Assembly (NCBI GenBank): GCA_947247005.1
Contig: OX365944.1
Span: 58,696,096 to 58,760,095 of the forward strand
Source of the DNA: Spisula solida
Lineage: Eukaryota; Mollusca; Bivalvia; Venerida; Mactridae
Length of the DNA: 64,000 nt
Direction of reading: 5' to 3'
Both the position numbers and the translations under genes were made by a program. Under the pieces are notes generated by a model. The model saw only the letters and a program-made list of their open reading frames with translations, was not told the DNA's origin and made no database searches. Position 1 is the first letter of the stretch, and each line of letters begins with the position of its first letter. Shown here one piece after another: positions 1 through 12,700 of this stretch.

Positions 1-248
1 TTCCTATTGGTTGAGTTCTGCAAGGAATTAATTCTTTTAGCTATTTTTAGAAAGGACCACCCAAGGAACAATTTAACCAATTTATAATGAAATCCAACAA
101 GTACTTTTAGAGGAGAAGATTTTAAAAGCTTTCACTATAGATATATAGGGAATCACGACAAAAATGTCAAAGAACTATTTCTGTAAAACTATTATGAAAT
201 CTGGCCAGCGGTTGATTTTTTATGATTTTTTTAAAGATAATCCAACCG

Positions 249-262
249 GTTGCCATGGCAAC
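249..262. promoter_or_regulatory. Perfect RFX X-box-like palindrome inside a repeat
   Basis: GTTGCCATGGCAAC matches the X-box consensus bound by RFX factors (GTNRCC-N-RGYAAC). It sits inside a dispersed repeat, so function is not shown; the match itself is exact. Confidence 0.4.
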
Positions 263-431
263 CAGGGTTATAAATAGATAACAATTCTTTTAGCTATTTT
301 TAGAAAAGACCACCCAAGGAATATTCCTGTGAAGTTTGGTTGAAATTGGCTTAGTGGTTTAGGAGAAGTCATTTGAATGAATTTTTGACGGACGGACTGA
401 CGACGGACAAGAGACGAAGAGTTATCACAAA

Positions 432-463
432 AGCTCACCTTGTCACTATGTGAAAGGTGAGCT
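432..463. repeat. Terminal hairpin of repeat
   Basis: Arms AGCTCACCTT and AAGGTGAGCT, with an inner TCAC/GTGA pair, form a nearly complete palindrome. It probably marks the 3' terminus of a mobile element. Confidence 0.75.
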
Positions 464-670
464 AAAAAACGAAGTTCGATCTCATTGAATTTTATCTGTA
501 ATCAACTCAGAACAATGTTTCAGTTTTGTGATGCCAAATTTAAGTCCAGCCATCCATGTAAATCTACTCAAAGACACATGGTAATATTTGAGATGAGATT
601 GAGCTCAGATTGAGATATTCCGGGAGATCGGGCCAGGTATCACTAGGTGACTATGTTATATATATATTAC

Positions 671-781
671 CTGTTGTATATTGTCATTGCTATAACGGCT
701 GGGTGAGGTATTGGTAAAGGTATTTGCATTTTACCAAACTCTGTCTCTAATCTTTGTCTAGACCAAGCATATCTCTTCTTT
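671..781 (-). CDS. Coding exon 8 (residues 201-237), last visible
   Basis: 111 bp, acceptor TTTTCAG, donor GTAATA. It encodes KKRYAWSRQRLETEFGKMQ, then IPLPIPHPAVIAMTIYN, and ends in phase 2. The following intron runs into a repeat-rich stretch (1-470), and no further exon is visible before the left edge, so the protein is incomplete here. Confidence 0.85.
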
Positions 782-3700
782 CTGAAAACATTTAACAAGC
801 TTGAAAGATAGATGGAATTTAGGAACAGTATGATACTTCCATAAAACAAATAGAAAACTCCCATACGCTCCAACTGTATATTTAGTGAGTAGAAATAAAC
901 CTCGTTCTCGACCTTATATTACAAGCTTCTTGCAAAGAATATAAGAATCCATCATGAGCTTCTATGTAGGATAAGGATATCTCACCGGAGGGGTCAGATT
1001 TTAACCAGGAACAAGACTTGCAGAGTTCCTGATTGAAATTTCGACCCCGAGGGAGGCATATTCTTATCCTACATCCACTGTCTCATGATTATTTTTTCCG
1101 ACTGATTAGATAAAACGGGAACTTGTAACTTATAATTTAGCTTTCATGGCGTCAACATGACGTCATCAGAAACCTGCTATTAGCTGTATGTTCTTATTCA
1201 TATCAATCATTATTAATAATGTAAATAAAACATATGCTTTTATGTTCTGTTCAAGAATGTTTTTAAATGGTTCAGTACCAATTTGTGGTCGTCTTGTTAG
1301 CGTAATATTGTCAATAAAATTAATTCCTGAAACTAAAATAGCCCACTCTGTGTCGTGTGTACGCTCATGTAGGATAGTTTTCTCTCATTAGCAACGTCCG
1401 AGAATACATGGAGAGAGAATATGTCTATTTATTCAAGAAATTTGTGTTGAGTCATATAATTTTGATTACGTTTAAAGTACACCTTGTACATATTTGTAAT
1501 CCTCCCTGCTTATGAAAACGAAGACCGAAGGTAAATTTCAGACAAGGAAGCAACTGTTAAATTATGCTAATGGAAGGTTTGAGAACCAGGTTAATACATT
1601 TGCACAATACCTTATATGAATTAGTTCCATATATCTTTCCTATAAGATATCTTGATTAGTTTATACAAGTTTATACTAACTTATTTTATGTTGATTGTGA
1701 AACAAGTTTTTCAATTACTAGTATTTACTCTCCACACCTCATTCCTGATGTTATCCATCACCACGAGGGTATGAGAAAAGAGAAGCCAATTTCCCTCTTT
1801 TGCTGAGCATCTAGCAAGGGAATTACTGGCACCATTTTTATTTCGTCTTTGGTATGACGCGGCCTGCGATTGAACTCGAGGCGGACACTCAACCACTAGG
1901 CTATCAAGGGCGGTATCTTGATTGAACATGACTTGGGCATAGATTGATAACAGAGGTAATATTGAGTGCATGACAACTTGTCTTTTTGTAGGGTTTACGC
2001 ATGCTTTTTCGTGCTATAACATCTGCAGAGTCCCGAGGGACGGTTGGTGCCCAAGCCCGTTAGGGACTCTGCAGATGTTATAGCACATAATAACATGCAT
2101 AAATGCTATTATAGCATACAAAACAACAATTTATGCATTCGTATTTCAAATAATGATATTTTAGCGGGAGATTTCATGGCAACGTGGCGAAAACAAATGT
2201 TACGTCATTATACGTCATTACGTTGTTTCATCAGTTTTCGTTATGAGCGTCCACTTCCAGGATCGGCAAATACCAAGAAAACATAGATAATCTGGGTTTG
2301 TTTGAATTTATATCTTATACAAAATTAATAAGTAGTTACAAATGAAATGGGAATTACAGTTCATATGACACTGTATATCGTTTATAGTCGACGGCGGTGC
2401 CCTGGAATGATCATTTGTTAAACTGGACACCAATAGCGTGTGAATATTTATGTTTACGCATGGTTCGCGTCCCGTTAATGTACGGGCAAAGTCATGATTT
2501 TAATGCTATAATACTCGTTAATCTTCTTTTTATGCTGAAATGTTCCTCTTTTATTTCAAAGTAGAAGTTTTAATGCTATATAAACTAGACAAATACAATT
2601 CATACAGATTTCTATATACAATGGAAGGTAGCCGTCAAGCTCATTAGATCAAGCTGCATTAGATTGCTATATATTGAAAGTTTTTTAAAATGCAAACCAT
2701 GAAAACTGGATACATACAATGAAGATATGATAATATTATATTAGCAAGTTAGATAACATGTTGATCTAAAACAGAAGCACAAGTCATGTTGTTTACATGT
2801 TGTTTACATGTGTTGTGTAACATTTTACCTGAGCGTTCTATAATGATGTGTCTGTGTGATGTTCTCAGTGGGATTGAAGAAACCAACATCAAGCTGGGGA
2901 GGTCTAGTACTCACGTCACCTGAATACAACAATAACAACTTTACTCATGTACACACAATTATACATTAACACATCCACAAACAAGCTGGCATGTTTCACA
3001 AAGGAGCAGGTACGATAAGGGGTGTTTTTGGCCCCATACCCGACTTTAATGAATTATTTTAGATGAAAGATATAAAACCTCCTTTAAACGATTTTGATCA
3101 TTTTGACTATTTTTTGTCACCGTTTGTTGCCATAGCAACCGTTTATTTCGAAACACTAAAATATGCAACAATCTGTGTTTTTCTTCCAGTTTTAAAGAAA
3201 CAGCAATAATTAAATGACATGAACTTAAACAATTATGATTTCAAGATTTTTATTTCAAAAATTCTGTTTTTGTTGTCATGGCAACCGTTTTGTCTTTTTC
3301 TCAAATATGCAAATTTCAGTGTTTTCAATCCAATTTTTTTAAGCAATTGCCAATGCATGACATAAGCGTCTTATGAGTAATATAATTGTTATTCTATTAC
3401 CATTTTCAGTGCTTTTGTTGCCATAGCAACCAATTATTTTAATTGCTTAATATGCAAAAATATACAATTGGCATTCAGTTTCATTTAACCACAGTGACTG
3501 TGAAAGTAATAAGACTCTCTATTATAGTGTGGAAAGTTAGATTTCAATTTCAATCAGCTTACATTGCCATAGCAACAATTTTTACTATGAAAGCTCAATA
3601 ATGTACATGTAGATAATTGAATTGTTATGATATGTCTTATTTTAAATGTTGGGCCGGGGACCGTGATCCAGTGGTCGGGGTTTGGCAATCTAGGTATCCG

Positions 3701-6700
3701 TAGTCTTGACACAATTTCCCGTCTACTGCAACGTTACAATGCAACGGGAAGTGTAAAAGAAAGACAAGAATCCGACAGACCGCGTGCTACTACTCGAAGA
3801 CTTCACATCTGAGGAATCGCTAGCGATTGGCGATTGAATCAGCTAACATGAAATTAGACCGTTAAGATATTCATTTGGTTTATCGTTATCTGTAAAATAG
3901 ACTATCATAGCATCGTTTTAATTTTTTTCCAAAATGTTTGGGCCTTAAACGCCCCTTATCGTCCCTGCTCCTTTCCACTGTCTAAAATTAATGTACTTTG
4001 AATTTGCATCTTCTTTTCAATTACAAGACCTGTTTGATCTTGTCAGGATGAACTAGAGCTATCACAGATGTGTTGAATCATACCCCCCCCCCCCCCCCCC
4101 CGAGTAAGAAACTACTAAAGTACAGCGCAGACAAAACTTGCATGACTATATAACCTTTGACCTCTAAGTGTGACCTTGACCTTTGAGCTAGGGACCTGGG
4201 TCTTGCACATGACACACTTTCTTAATGTAGTGATCATTTGTACCAAGCGATTATAAAAACTAGTAAGAAACAACAAAGTTACAGAGCAGACACAATTTTG
4301 ATAACAGAGCGCCCGCCCGCCCGACACGGTGACTCCAGTATACCCCCTTCTGTAATTCTCTTAAACATCAGTTACTGAAGCCAAATCTACATATTAATCA
4401 TCCAAATGGCCCTGAGCAACAGAAAATTAACAGAGTTAGCTGAGGTCATCTACCCCACAAGTTATGTAACACCCACACTGTGATCAGGAGTGTTGTTAGA
4501 TACAGAGCACACTCCTCACAGTTCAAATCAGGAGTGTTCAATTTCCAGATCCTTGCAGAACACAGAGTTCAATATCTTCATGACATAGTATTAAACTTTG
4601 GATGCTTGTTCAAGCTAAATGCTGTTTCTCAATGATTTTTCTGTTATATATAAACATTTAGTTTATGCCAGAATGATTTGTATAAAAGAGCTTTAAAAGC
4701 TAGCTTTAAGATTAGAAAGATATTTGGACAGTTACATCAAAATGTTGACACTGTTATCCATCTTTTCGATCACACTATAAAACCTATCCTTTTGTATGGT
4801 AGCGAGATTTGGGGTACAGCTTATAAGAAGAGTTCCATAGTAAAGAAAATTTATTTTACATTGGAAAAATCCTTAGACAACCTTTATTGTGATAAAATAC
4901 ATGTAAAGTTTTTGTAGTATGTTCTTGGCACAGGCCCTCTATGTGATTTTATGGTCCGGAAAAATATTATACTCCTAGTTAACCTCAAGGTGAATTAGTG
5001 CAGTCAGAATTGTCCGACGGTAGGGAATACAATCGTGTCCATAAATCCATCATTTATTCACGGATCTTATCAATCTTGGTGTCAATCGGTAGAGGAATGA
5101 TTTCTCTTTAAGGAAAAATCGCCTTCATAACATATGTTTACACAAAACAAGTAAAATCCGACCGCAAACGATCACAACACTTGTCAAAAGGCCCCTCGGA
5201 AATCATTAGATTGCAGAAATTCTATATAGGGGGCAATAAGGGGATTATGCACGTCTATGCTATGGCAACAGAAACATTGAAAATGGCTTCAAACCGGTAG
5301 GGGACTTTTGTATTGCTTGAAATTCTTAATTACTTGTTATCCAAGTAGTCAGACCTTTACACAGCAACCAATTCATGGAAAGTTGACTAGAATATAAATT
5401 GATCTTAGGAAATAAAATGTTGCTCGTGTATATACAGTCAGAACTCGATACAACGACGCTGTTCGTTTCCAAGAAAAATGTCGTTGTAACGAATATGTCA
5501 GTATACTGAATTGATACAAAGAGCGTTTTAATACTTTTGTCCCCAAAAATGATGTCAGTATAATGAATTTGTCAGTATATCGGATGTCGTTATATCGAGT
5601 TCTGACTGTATATGTTTATATTATTTTCCTTTTATTTTTAGGTATTTTTGCCTTAGTTTAATAACTAGTTAAAATAATTCGAATTAAGCCTTCATTTCTT
5701 TAGCATCCTTATTTTGTGTCATTTTATTTTGTTTTACTGTTCATTAGATTTTTATACTGTGATTTACATGTCATGTAATATGACCCTTGATTGGTTAAAT
5801 CAAATATTCCTATTCTTATTCTTATTCTAATGATGTCCTATTTACACGACCAGTTTCCTGAACAGTATCCTCACTAGTACTAACTAAACCTTCCACAAGG
5901 AACCAGCAACTTCTCACATGTGGAGGAAAATTGATTCCAAATTTTCATGAAGGGTATGACCTGCAGTGACAGGGAATCCAACCAGTCTCTTTCAAATCCA
6001 GCACACTTACCACAGAACCACATAATCACTCTGGTTACATTAGTAAGCGCAAACAAATACAAGAAAGCGTGTGTAAGTCAATATACCTAACTTTAAACAG
6101 AGTATACTCATTGTACAGCTTATTTCAATGGGAATCGAAGCTTAATGTAAACTTCAATAAACACTTATACCCCTGTGGAAGCCTTGTCCGTAAAAACAAG
6201 CTAAGTCAGTCAGGGGCCATAATGCTTTTAAAATGTTGAATATTGTTACATGGCTTTGACAATGTGAGGTGTTTATGATGGTTAACAAGTACGCCAAGGG
6301 TGAAAGCAATGCCTTGATGGACTTGATTGAAGACGAAACGGCCAATTTGGGTTAAACAAGAATTTGGCCCTTAATAAGTCCCAAATTAGGTCAATGTGAA
6401 GGTCAAAATGAGGTCAAGTGACAAAGATGTTGTGGAGAGTGTTTATATATTACAAAAAGGTCAATTTAGGGTTAACCTCGTATAAACAGGCAGGCCGAAC
6501 ACTATATGCCTCCCGATCTATCAATACGGGGTAAAAATGTGAACAAGAAAAGTATTGCTTGTGTTTAATGATTTGATTGCTGATGCTTACCAGTGTTTGT
6601 ATGGACCTCTGTGACAATGTCCAAGTCATCATGAACATTTGTAGACTCCAACATCTTTATATAACGTCCAAGATTCAAGTGTTGTACCTACAAAGATTTA

Positions 6701-9700
6701 ACATTATAATAAGCTGGTACATATGTACAGTAAAACCTCGTGACGTTATTTCGAGGACCCATCGGGACAAGCCAAATGCTCGAGTTAAGCCAGTTGCTCG
6801 AATTATTAGAATAGTATGATGAATTGTTGCTAAGACTAAGTTTTACAGTAACTGTGTTTTACCACGTACGTGTTTGGTTGCAACTACGAATATCGTCAGT
6901 GTTTATCAAGTCTACACGCATTTTGAGTCGTGCAGACATTCGTTAAATGTTACCTTTGTACGTAAAAACATGTATAATGTTCTATTTGAGTTGATTTACG
7001 ACCATAAAGTGATCAAATAACCATTGTTTTGTGATCGTTCTCCGACTTGGATAAGGTTAACATTTAGATCGGTGAATCATAAGAGTAACACGCGGCGTGA
7101 AAATTACTTCACTATAACGTATGTTGTCTCGTCATTAAATTTCTCACAATAAACCCCTCGTAATTAATTTGTATTATTCAATCTTGCCCTTTGACACCTT
7201 AATCGTAGACAAACAACCGATTTAAGTGTTGGGGGCTACGCTATTGTCATAAAATGTGATAATCACGATGTGTGAAAATCACGAACCGCAGCAACATTAA
7301 ATCTGACAATTTTTCGGAGGTGTGAAATTTCACTGGGATGATTGCCTCGAGATAAAGATACTAATTATCGTTGAAAATTGTTGAATGGACCGACACCTGC
7401 GCTCGAGTTAGACCGGATGTTCGTAATAACATTACTCGAATTAGAGGGATAAATTAATGAACAATATAGAGCAAATTCGTCAGGACTTTGAAATTTGCTC
7501 GAATTAGGCCGGTTGCTCGAATAATCGCTGCTCGTATTACCGAGGTTTTACTGTATATACAATACTCATCATTTACTTCAACTCATGTTATACCTTTATG
7601 AAATCATAAGAAGGCAACCTAGATATATGTATCATGGTCTAGTTGGTTATATCTGCCATATGGAAATTGCTGCTATTCTGTCCCAGATAAAAATTATCAA
7701 AATAAATAACTAGTTATCTTCAGTCTTCAATAAATAAAGGAAGGCAAAAAAGTGGTTGACAATAATGCTAGCATGATGAATCCAACAAGCCTTACCATAA
7801 CTTTTCCACAATTAATATAACTACTTGGGTTTTTCAAGCCAATTATGCATGTTCAGATGGTTGTTTGTTTGTTCATGCGCCATTTTCCAACACTTTTTCA
7901 GTTATAAACAGTGGCATATTCCCCTTATCAGTTTTCTTGGACAGTATCCTAACCAGTACATGTTTACCTTTCAACAAGGTACCTTAGCTTCAACCAGCAA
8001 CTTCCCTACATGTGGAGGAAAATTGACTTTTTTGTCGAATTTCAAAGGAAAATATTACTACCTGCCGCAACCAGGAAATCGAAGATTTACAGGGGTTACA
8101 AATCCAGTGCACTAACCACAGGGACCACAGACGTAGCTTTTTCAGTTGTTAAACAGGATAACGAATAGGGGTGGGCCGATGCATCGAAATATCGATGCAT
8201 TGCGATCCCAAGTGACCGATAGTATGGATCGATAGTAAAAGTCTCGATCCAATAACTATCGCCGATAGTTAGCTCAACTATCGATAGTTACGATAGTTTC
8301 CTTTTTATTAATGAAGTTTATAATTGATTTAAAACAACTTCCGTGCACGTTAAAAAAACTCATTTTAGATAATCCCGCGCATCAAAACTGCCACAAAGGA
8401 CCAATATCGCAATCGTACACATGTTCTTTTTCTGTCCAATTCATTTTAAATCCTTTACACAAATAGTAGATTAGTATGTTGTGCAACTTAGTTATATCTT
8501 ACACAGTGCAAATTTGCATTTACAAGTTAATCTCTGGTTTTCAAATCTTGGCAATAACTATTGCAATAGTATCGCAATAGCTTCAAGCAATACAATAGTA
8601 TCGCAATAGTACTTCCAGCAATAGTAATAGTATCGCAATAGTCAAAAATGGGCTCAATAGTCACCCCTAATAACGAAGATGTGACCAAAACAATTATCAC
8701 TTTTATTACTGTTATTCTTTAACTTTTTAGGATTTCAGGCGGCTAAAACTAGGTATTTGGGCTAGAGCATTTGGCTTTTTTGATTGGAGAAGCTTGATCA
8801 TTAGGCTTTTTGATGACCGGGATTTGGGCAGTTCATTTTCTTGTTCAGTTGTGTTAGGTGTTGTGCCCTGTAATTGTGGTATGTGATGTTTTTGTGATTT
8901 CTGTGCTTGTCTGGTTAAGTTGAGTGCTGCCTTCCCTGTCTGATTTCTATTATCATTTTGATGCAATGATATAAGAATGTCTCACCTTGAGATGAAATTG
9001 ACTGTCTGTAGCTTCGAGTGGTACCAGGAATGATGGCGAGAGAATATGAGACAATTTCTGACATGCCAAGCCTGAAATAATAAACATCCACTCTTATCCT
9101 TATTCAAACAAAGAAACTGTGCTCAAGTATATGTGAGCCGAGCATAGCCTTTGTTTTATTTTTTTTTACTCAAGTATATTCAATTCTTAGCAACGATTAT
9201 ATGTGATATGTGAAGGTACAAGTATATGACTTTGAAAGTTTTCCAGAGAAGCCTAAACATAACTAAAGTTTAGATATCAAAAACATCAATATTAAAGGTG
9301 CTGCCTCACAGATTGGGCTAAAATTTTGTATATCGTGATTTTCCAACCTAACCAACTATTGATGCAATAGAAAGCCACTGATGGTTGCTTTATGAAATAT
9401 TTGGTGCAAATAAGCAATTTTAACCACCCTCGATATCGCCCACTGAGTAGTTTTTTTCTTGGAAAAAAAATGCTTAGTTTCCTTCCAACATGCTTTGTGA
9501 ATTATGTAATTCACATGTTATCGAACTTTAACATCAACAAACTACAGCGTAAACATCAGTGAGGTATTTGGTTCGTTTATCTATTCATTTTCATCAAATG
9601 CGAACAAATTTCAGGCAATTTTAGTGATAGTAGTGGTAATTCTATAGGGTATTTATACCCTATAGAATTTTCGATGTAAAAATACTAAATAACTACAAAT

Positions 9701-12700
9701 GCCGAAGTTTCTCAAGTTATTTTAGATGTCAGTGTGGTTGTTTATGGGATATACAGGCAACTATACCAAAATCACGCGAATATTTGATCATTTTATTTTT
9801 TCATTACACCAATATGTGAGGCAGTCCCTGTAAGCAAACAGGTTTACGGTATTCAGTGAAAGAAGTTGATTTGTCAAGATGCGACTTAAGTTTCACAGAG
9901 TTTGCGGCAGAACTTAAATCCTCGAACATTTGTAGCCGTGAAGATGCCACCGTCAATATGTTAAACGCAAAAATTTATATTTGCAAAATTAAGTTGGTTT
10001 ACAGCAGTCTGCGAATTAGTATATGTACGATTAACCAGTACAAGTAATGGTTGATTCAGGCAAGTAACTTTTGCAGTAATAATGCATAGAGAATATAGGA
10101 AATCTATTCAATTCTATTCTGATTCGGGCAAGTAGTTAAAAATCCTAAAATCACAGACTGGTTTACAAAAATCACAGACTGGTTTACAAAAATCATTTAA
10201 AATATTTATTTGATAATTGGCCTAGGCGATAACACATATACATACAAGTAACATGAAACAATAGACATACAATAGCATTGACATGGCATGACATAGTTAT
10301 ACATGTATAAATGTGTACTATAACAACATTTCTTTAACTCACCTATTGATAATATGTTAGTTCATCTATAAACTGTTAACTTTTTTCATAAGCAAAGTAG
10401 ACAAACATAGCAAGGTTTCTAATAATTTGTACATTCTTATTACTCATCATTTATACAAACTTATTGCGAAAATGCGATTTTCGGAAAAGCGTAATAGTTA
10501 CACGTCGTGAAAATCGTTAAGAAATGCTATTTTCTGGTATAACCGTACCGGTCAGATTGTCTTATAATAATACGTTACTGTAAGTATCGAGGGGATTAGT
10601 TTTTGTTTGCCCTCGTTTTTTATGCATATTGATTGTACATGGCATGATATGTGTTATGCTCACAAGAGATAATATAATCTTTATATGAGCCGTGTCGTGA
10701 GATTTCCGACCTAGTGGGCAAAATGACGTCACGTCAAAAGCAGACGACAAAGTTGCCCGTCGAAAACGTCGTAATTGGCAGTGCTCGATTGTCGCGGTTT
10801 GTTTATTTAACCCATACATCCTCCTCAACTATGAGCGTAACCAATGATGTTGTGTAAACAAAGACGGACTCAGTTAAATCTACTGCGTTGTGTCGTACGC
10901 TAACCCATTGTTTAGTAAACATGTTTAATTGTTTTAATATAAAATGTCTACAGTAGGGTTAAGATTTAGATTTTCAATTCACGGAAGCAGTGTAGAAGCG
11001 AATGAAATACGTTGATTGTGTTTTACTCCCCCACCCATCGAATATAGACGACCGATCTATTCCTTCCACATGATTATTTATCATTTATTAGATCTACGAA
11101 ATAGTTATTAGTACTTAGATCAACATGTATAATCTATTATCTAATATTGTGTACTAACAGTCTACAGGTGAGAAAAAATCAATGTAAATCACTACTGGTA
11201 CATTCGTGCCTGGTCCGTTACGTTTCGATTACAACTGTTGGTTAGATGTACGCGGTGTTTCAGTATGTGTCGCTAAAAAGCTAATTGGAATATACAGTTT
11301 GAACTTTGTAATCGACATTTCTCATCTATAAAAATATATTGATTGAAAACATGCGCGGATCCAGAAGGAACCACCGCCCCTGTGAAATAAATCTTATCTC
11401 TAATTAGGGGATCTGTTTTAATTACTGTGCATTTTCGATCGCTGTTTAAATAGATCTTTCGTTTCATGTTAAAAGTAGAGGAATTTCAGATTGCGTCTGA
11501 AAAAAATAGCTGTTGGTAAAGTCTACTAGAATCTAATTGCAATTTGGTAACAATAAAAAATGCCGGGCTAATGCAAGACGCAGATCTAGATCTACATCAT
11601 ACATTTTGAAATAGGGTATACCCTATGTATTATACTTAAAGTGCCACGTGCCACATGATCAAATATAGGCAAAACTCGATTGCCTACACATGTATTTTTA
11701 AATTATTTTTTTTTGTATAACATAAATGAATTATTTATTTACGACAATGAAAACATAGTTTAGAAGGAGTATATCTGGTTATATTGTGTCTTGACAACAG
11801 AACCCCGCTCCATACGACATGTGAAAAGTTGAGGAGACAGCGTGACATCACTGCCAGTAAATATTGTGCAAAGACCACTGTCACCAGACGTATGCATATC
11901 TATTTACCTACACTTCGTTCACTCTAGGCTACGCTCTTACTACGATCAGGCCGATATGCCCCGACCTGAAAGTATGAATTGAGACGAGATCGGCGTCAAA
12001 ACCAAGAAAATGGATCAAGATCTTCACCGGAACGTCTGATCTACGACTATGTACAGCCTTTCCGATATGATGCTTATATGCTTACACCAAGTTTCCACCG
12101 CGATAAATGCCGATCATGAACCGTTTGTACTTCGATGTCGCATCGATCTGCAAGACCCTACTACGTTGGTAGACAGACCTCAAAGACTGTAGCACGATGT
12201 TGCGCCGTTCATGTCGGCAATACTATGATCTTGAAACGATCATAGTACGATTTGGTATGATGTGTACACTTATTTAATCAATGAGTTTTGAGTATTTTCT
12301 TCACATCACTCATTGCCTGAAAGAGGCATAAATTCATTGGATGATATCTTATGATAACAATGAGCATCTTTTCTATGAAACAGGTATATGCGTGCACAAG
12401 AGATTTTCTAAATGTCCATGTACTGTCCTTATATCTTGATCATTTTAGTAAAAAACTAACGTTAATGTTTTCCAAATAATAATTTGGTTTGATCTATGTC
12501 CAACATGTTCAAAATAATTATTAGCGTAGTAAGGTCGGGAGCTTCCGGACCTACGCGATTCCACCACGACTCTACCACGTTCACAAAGATCCTCTCCAGA
12601 TTGACCACGACCGTCCCACGATTGGTCACGCTTAAAATTGGACCAATTTTAAATCGTAGTAGAAGCGGGGCTGCAGTGTGAACGCACCATTACAGCCGAT

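Larger units (their letters stand above)
1..470 (+). repeat. Dispersed repeat with terminal hairpin
   Basis: The phrase TTCTTTTAGCTATTTTTAGA followed by a CCACCCAAGGAA block occurs twice, about 253 bp apart (near 30 and 283). A GACGGACGGACTGACGACGG stretch and a terminal hairpin follow. The 432-463 hairpin has 10-base arms (AGCTCACCTT / AAGGTGAGCT). From memory this end structure is common in bivalve repeats. The left end lies outside the window. Confidence 0.7.
3000..3974. mobile_element. 975 bp TIR element with internal 146 bp repeats
   Basis: Terminal inverted repeats at 3000-3034 and 3940-3974 share about 31 of 35 bases and begin AAAGGAGCAGG. Inside are four degenerate units of about 146 bp, each carrying an X-box-like palindrome at 3126, 3272, 3417 and 3563. 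A Tc1-like transposase fragment follows at 3651-3812. There is no intact transposase, so the element is non-autonomous. A clear target duplication is not visible. Confidence 0.75.

Noticed and set aside
6450..6638. 62-codon minus-strand ORF over exon 6
   Set aside because: Wrong frame; the splice-consistent frame VQHLNLGRY... is the one that links exons 5 and 7.
7825..8115. 96-codon plus-strand ORF
   Set aside because: It lies over a SINE family B copy, antisense to its tRNA-like head.
9856..10047. 63-codon plus-strand ORF
   Set aside because: No domain, no splice partner, and located in the intron of the minus-strand gene.
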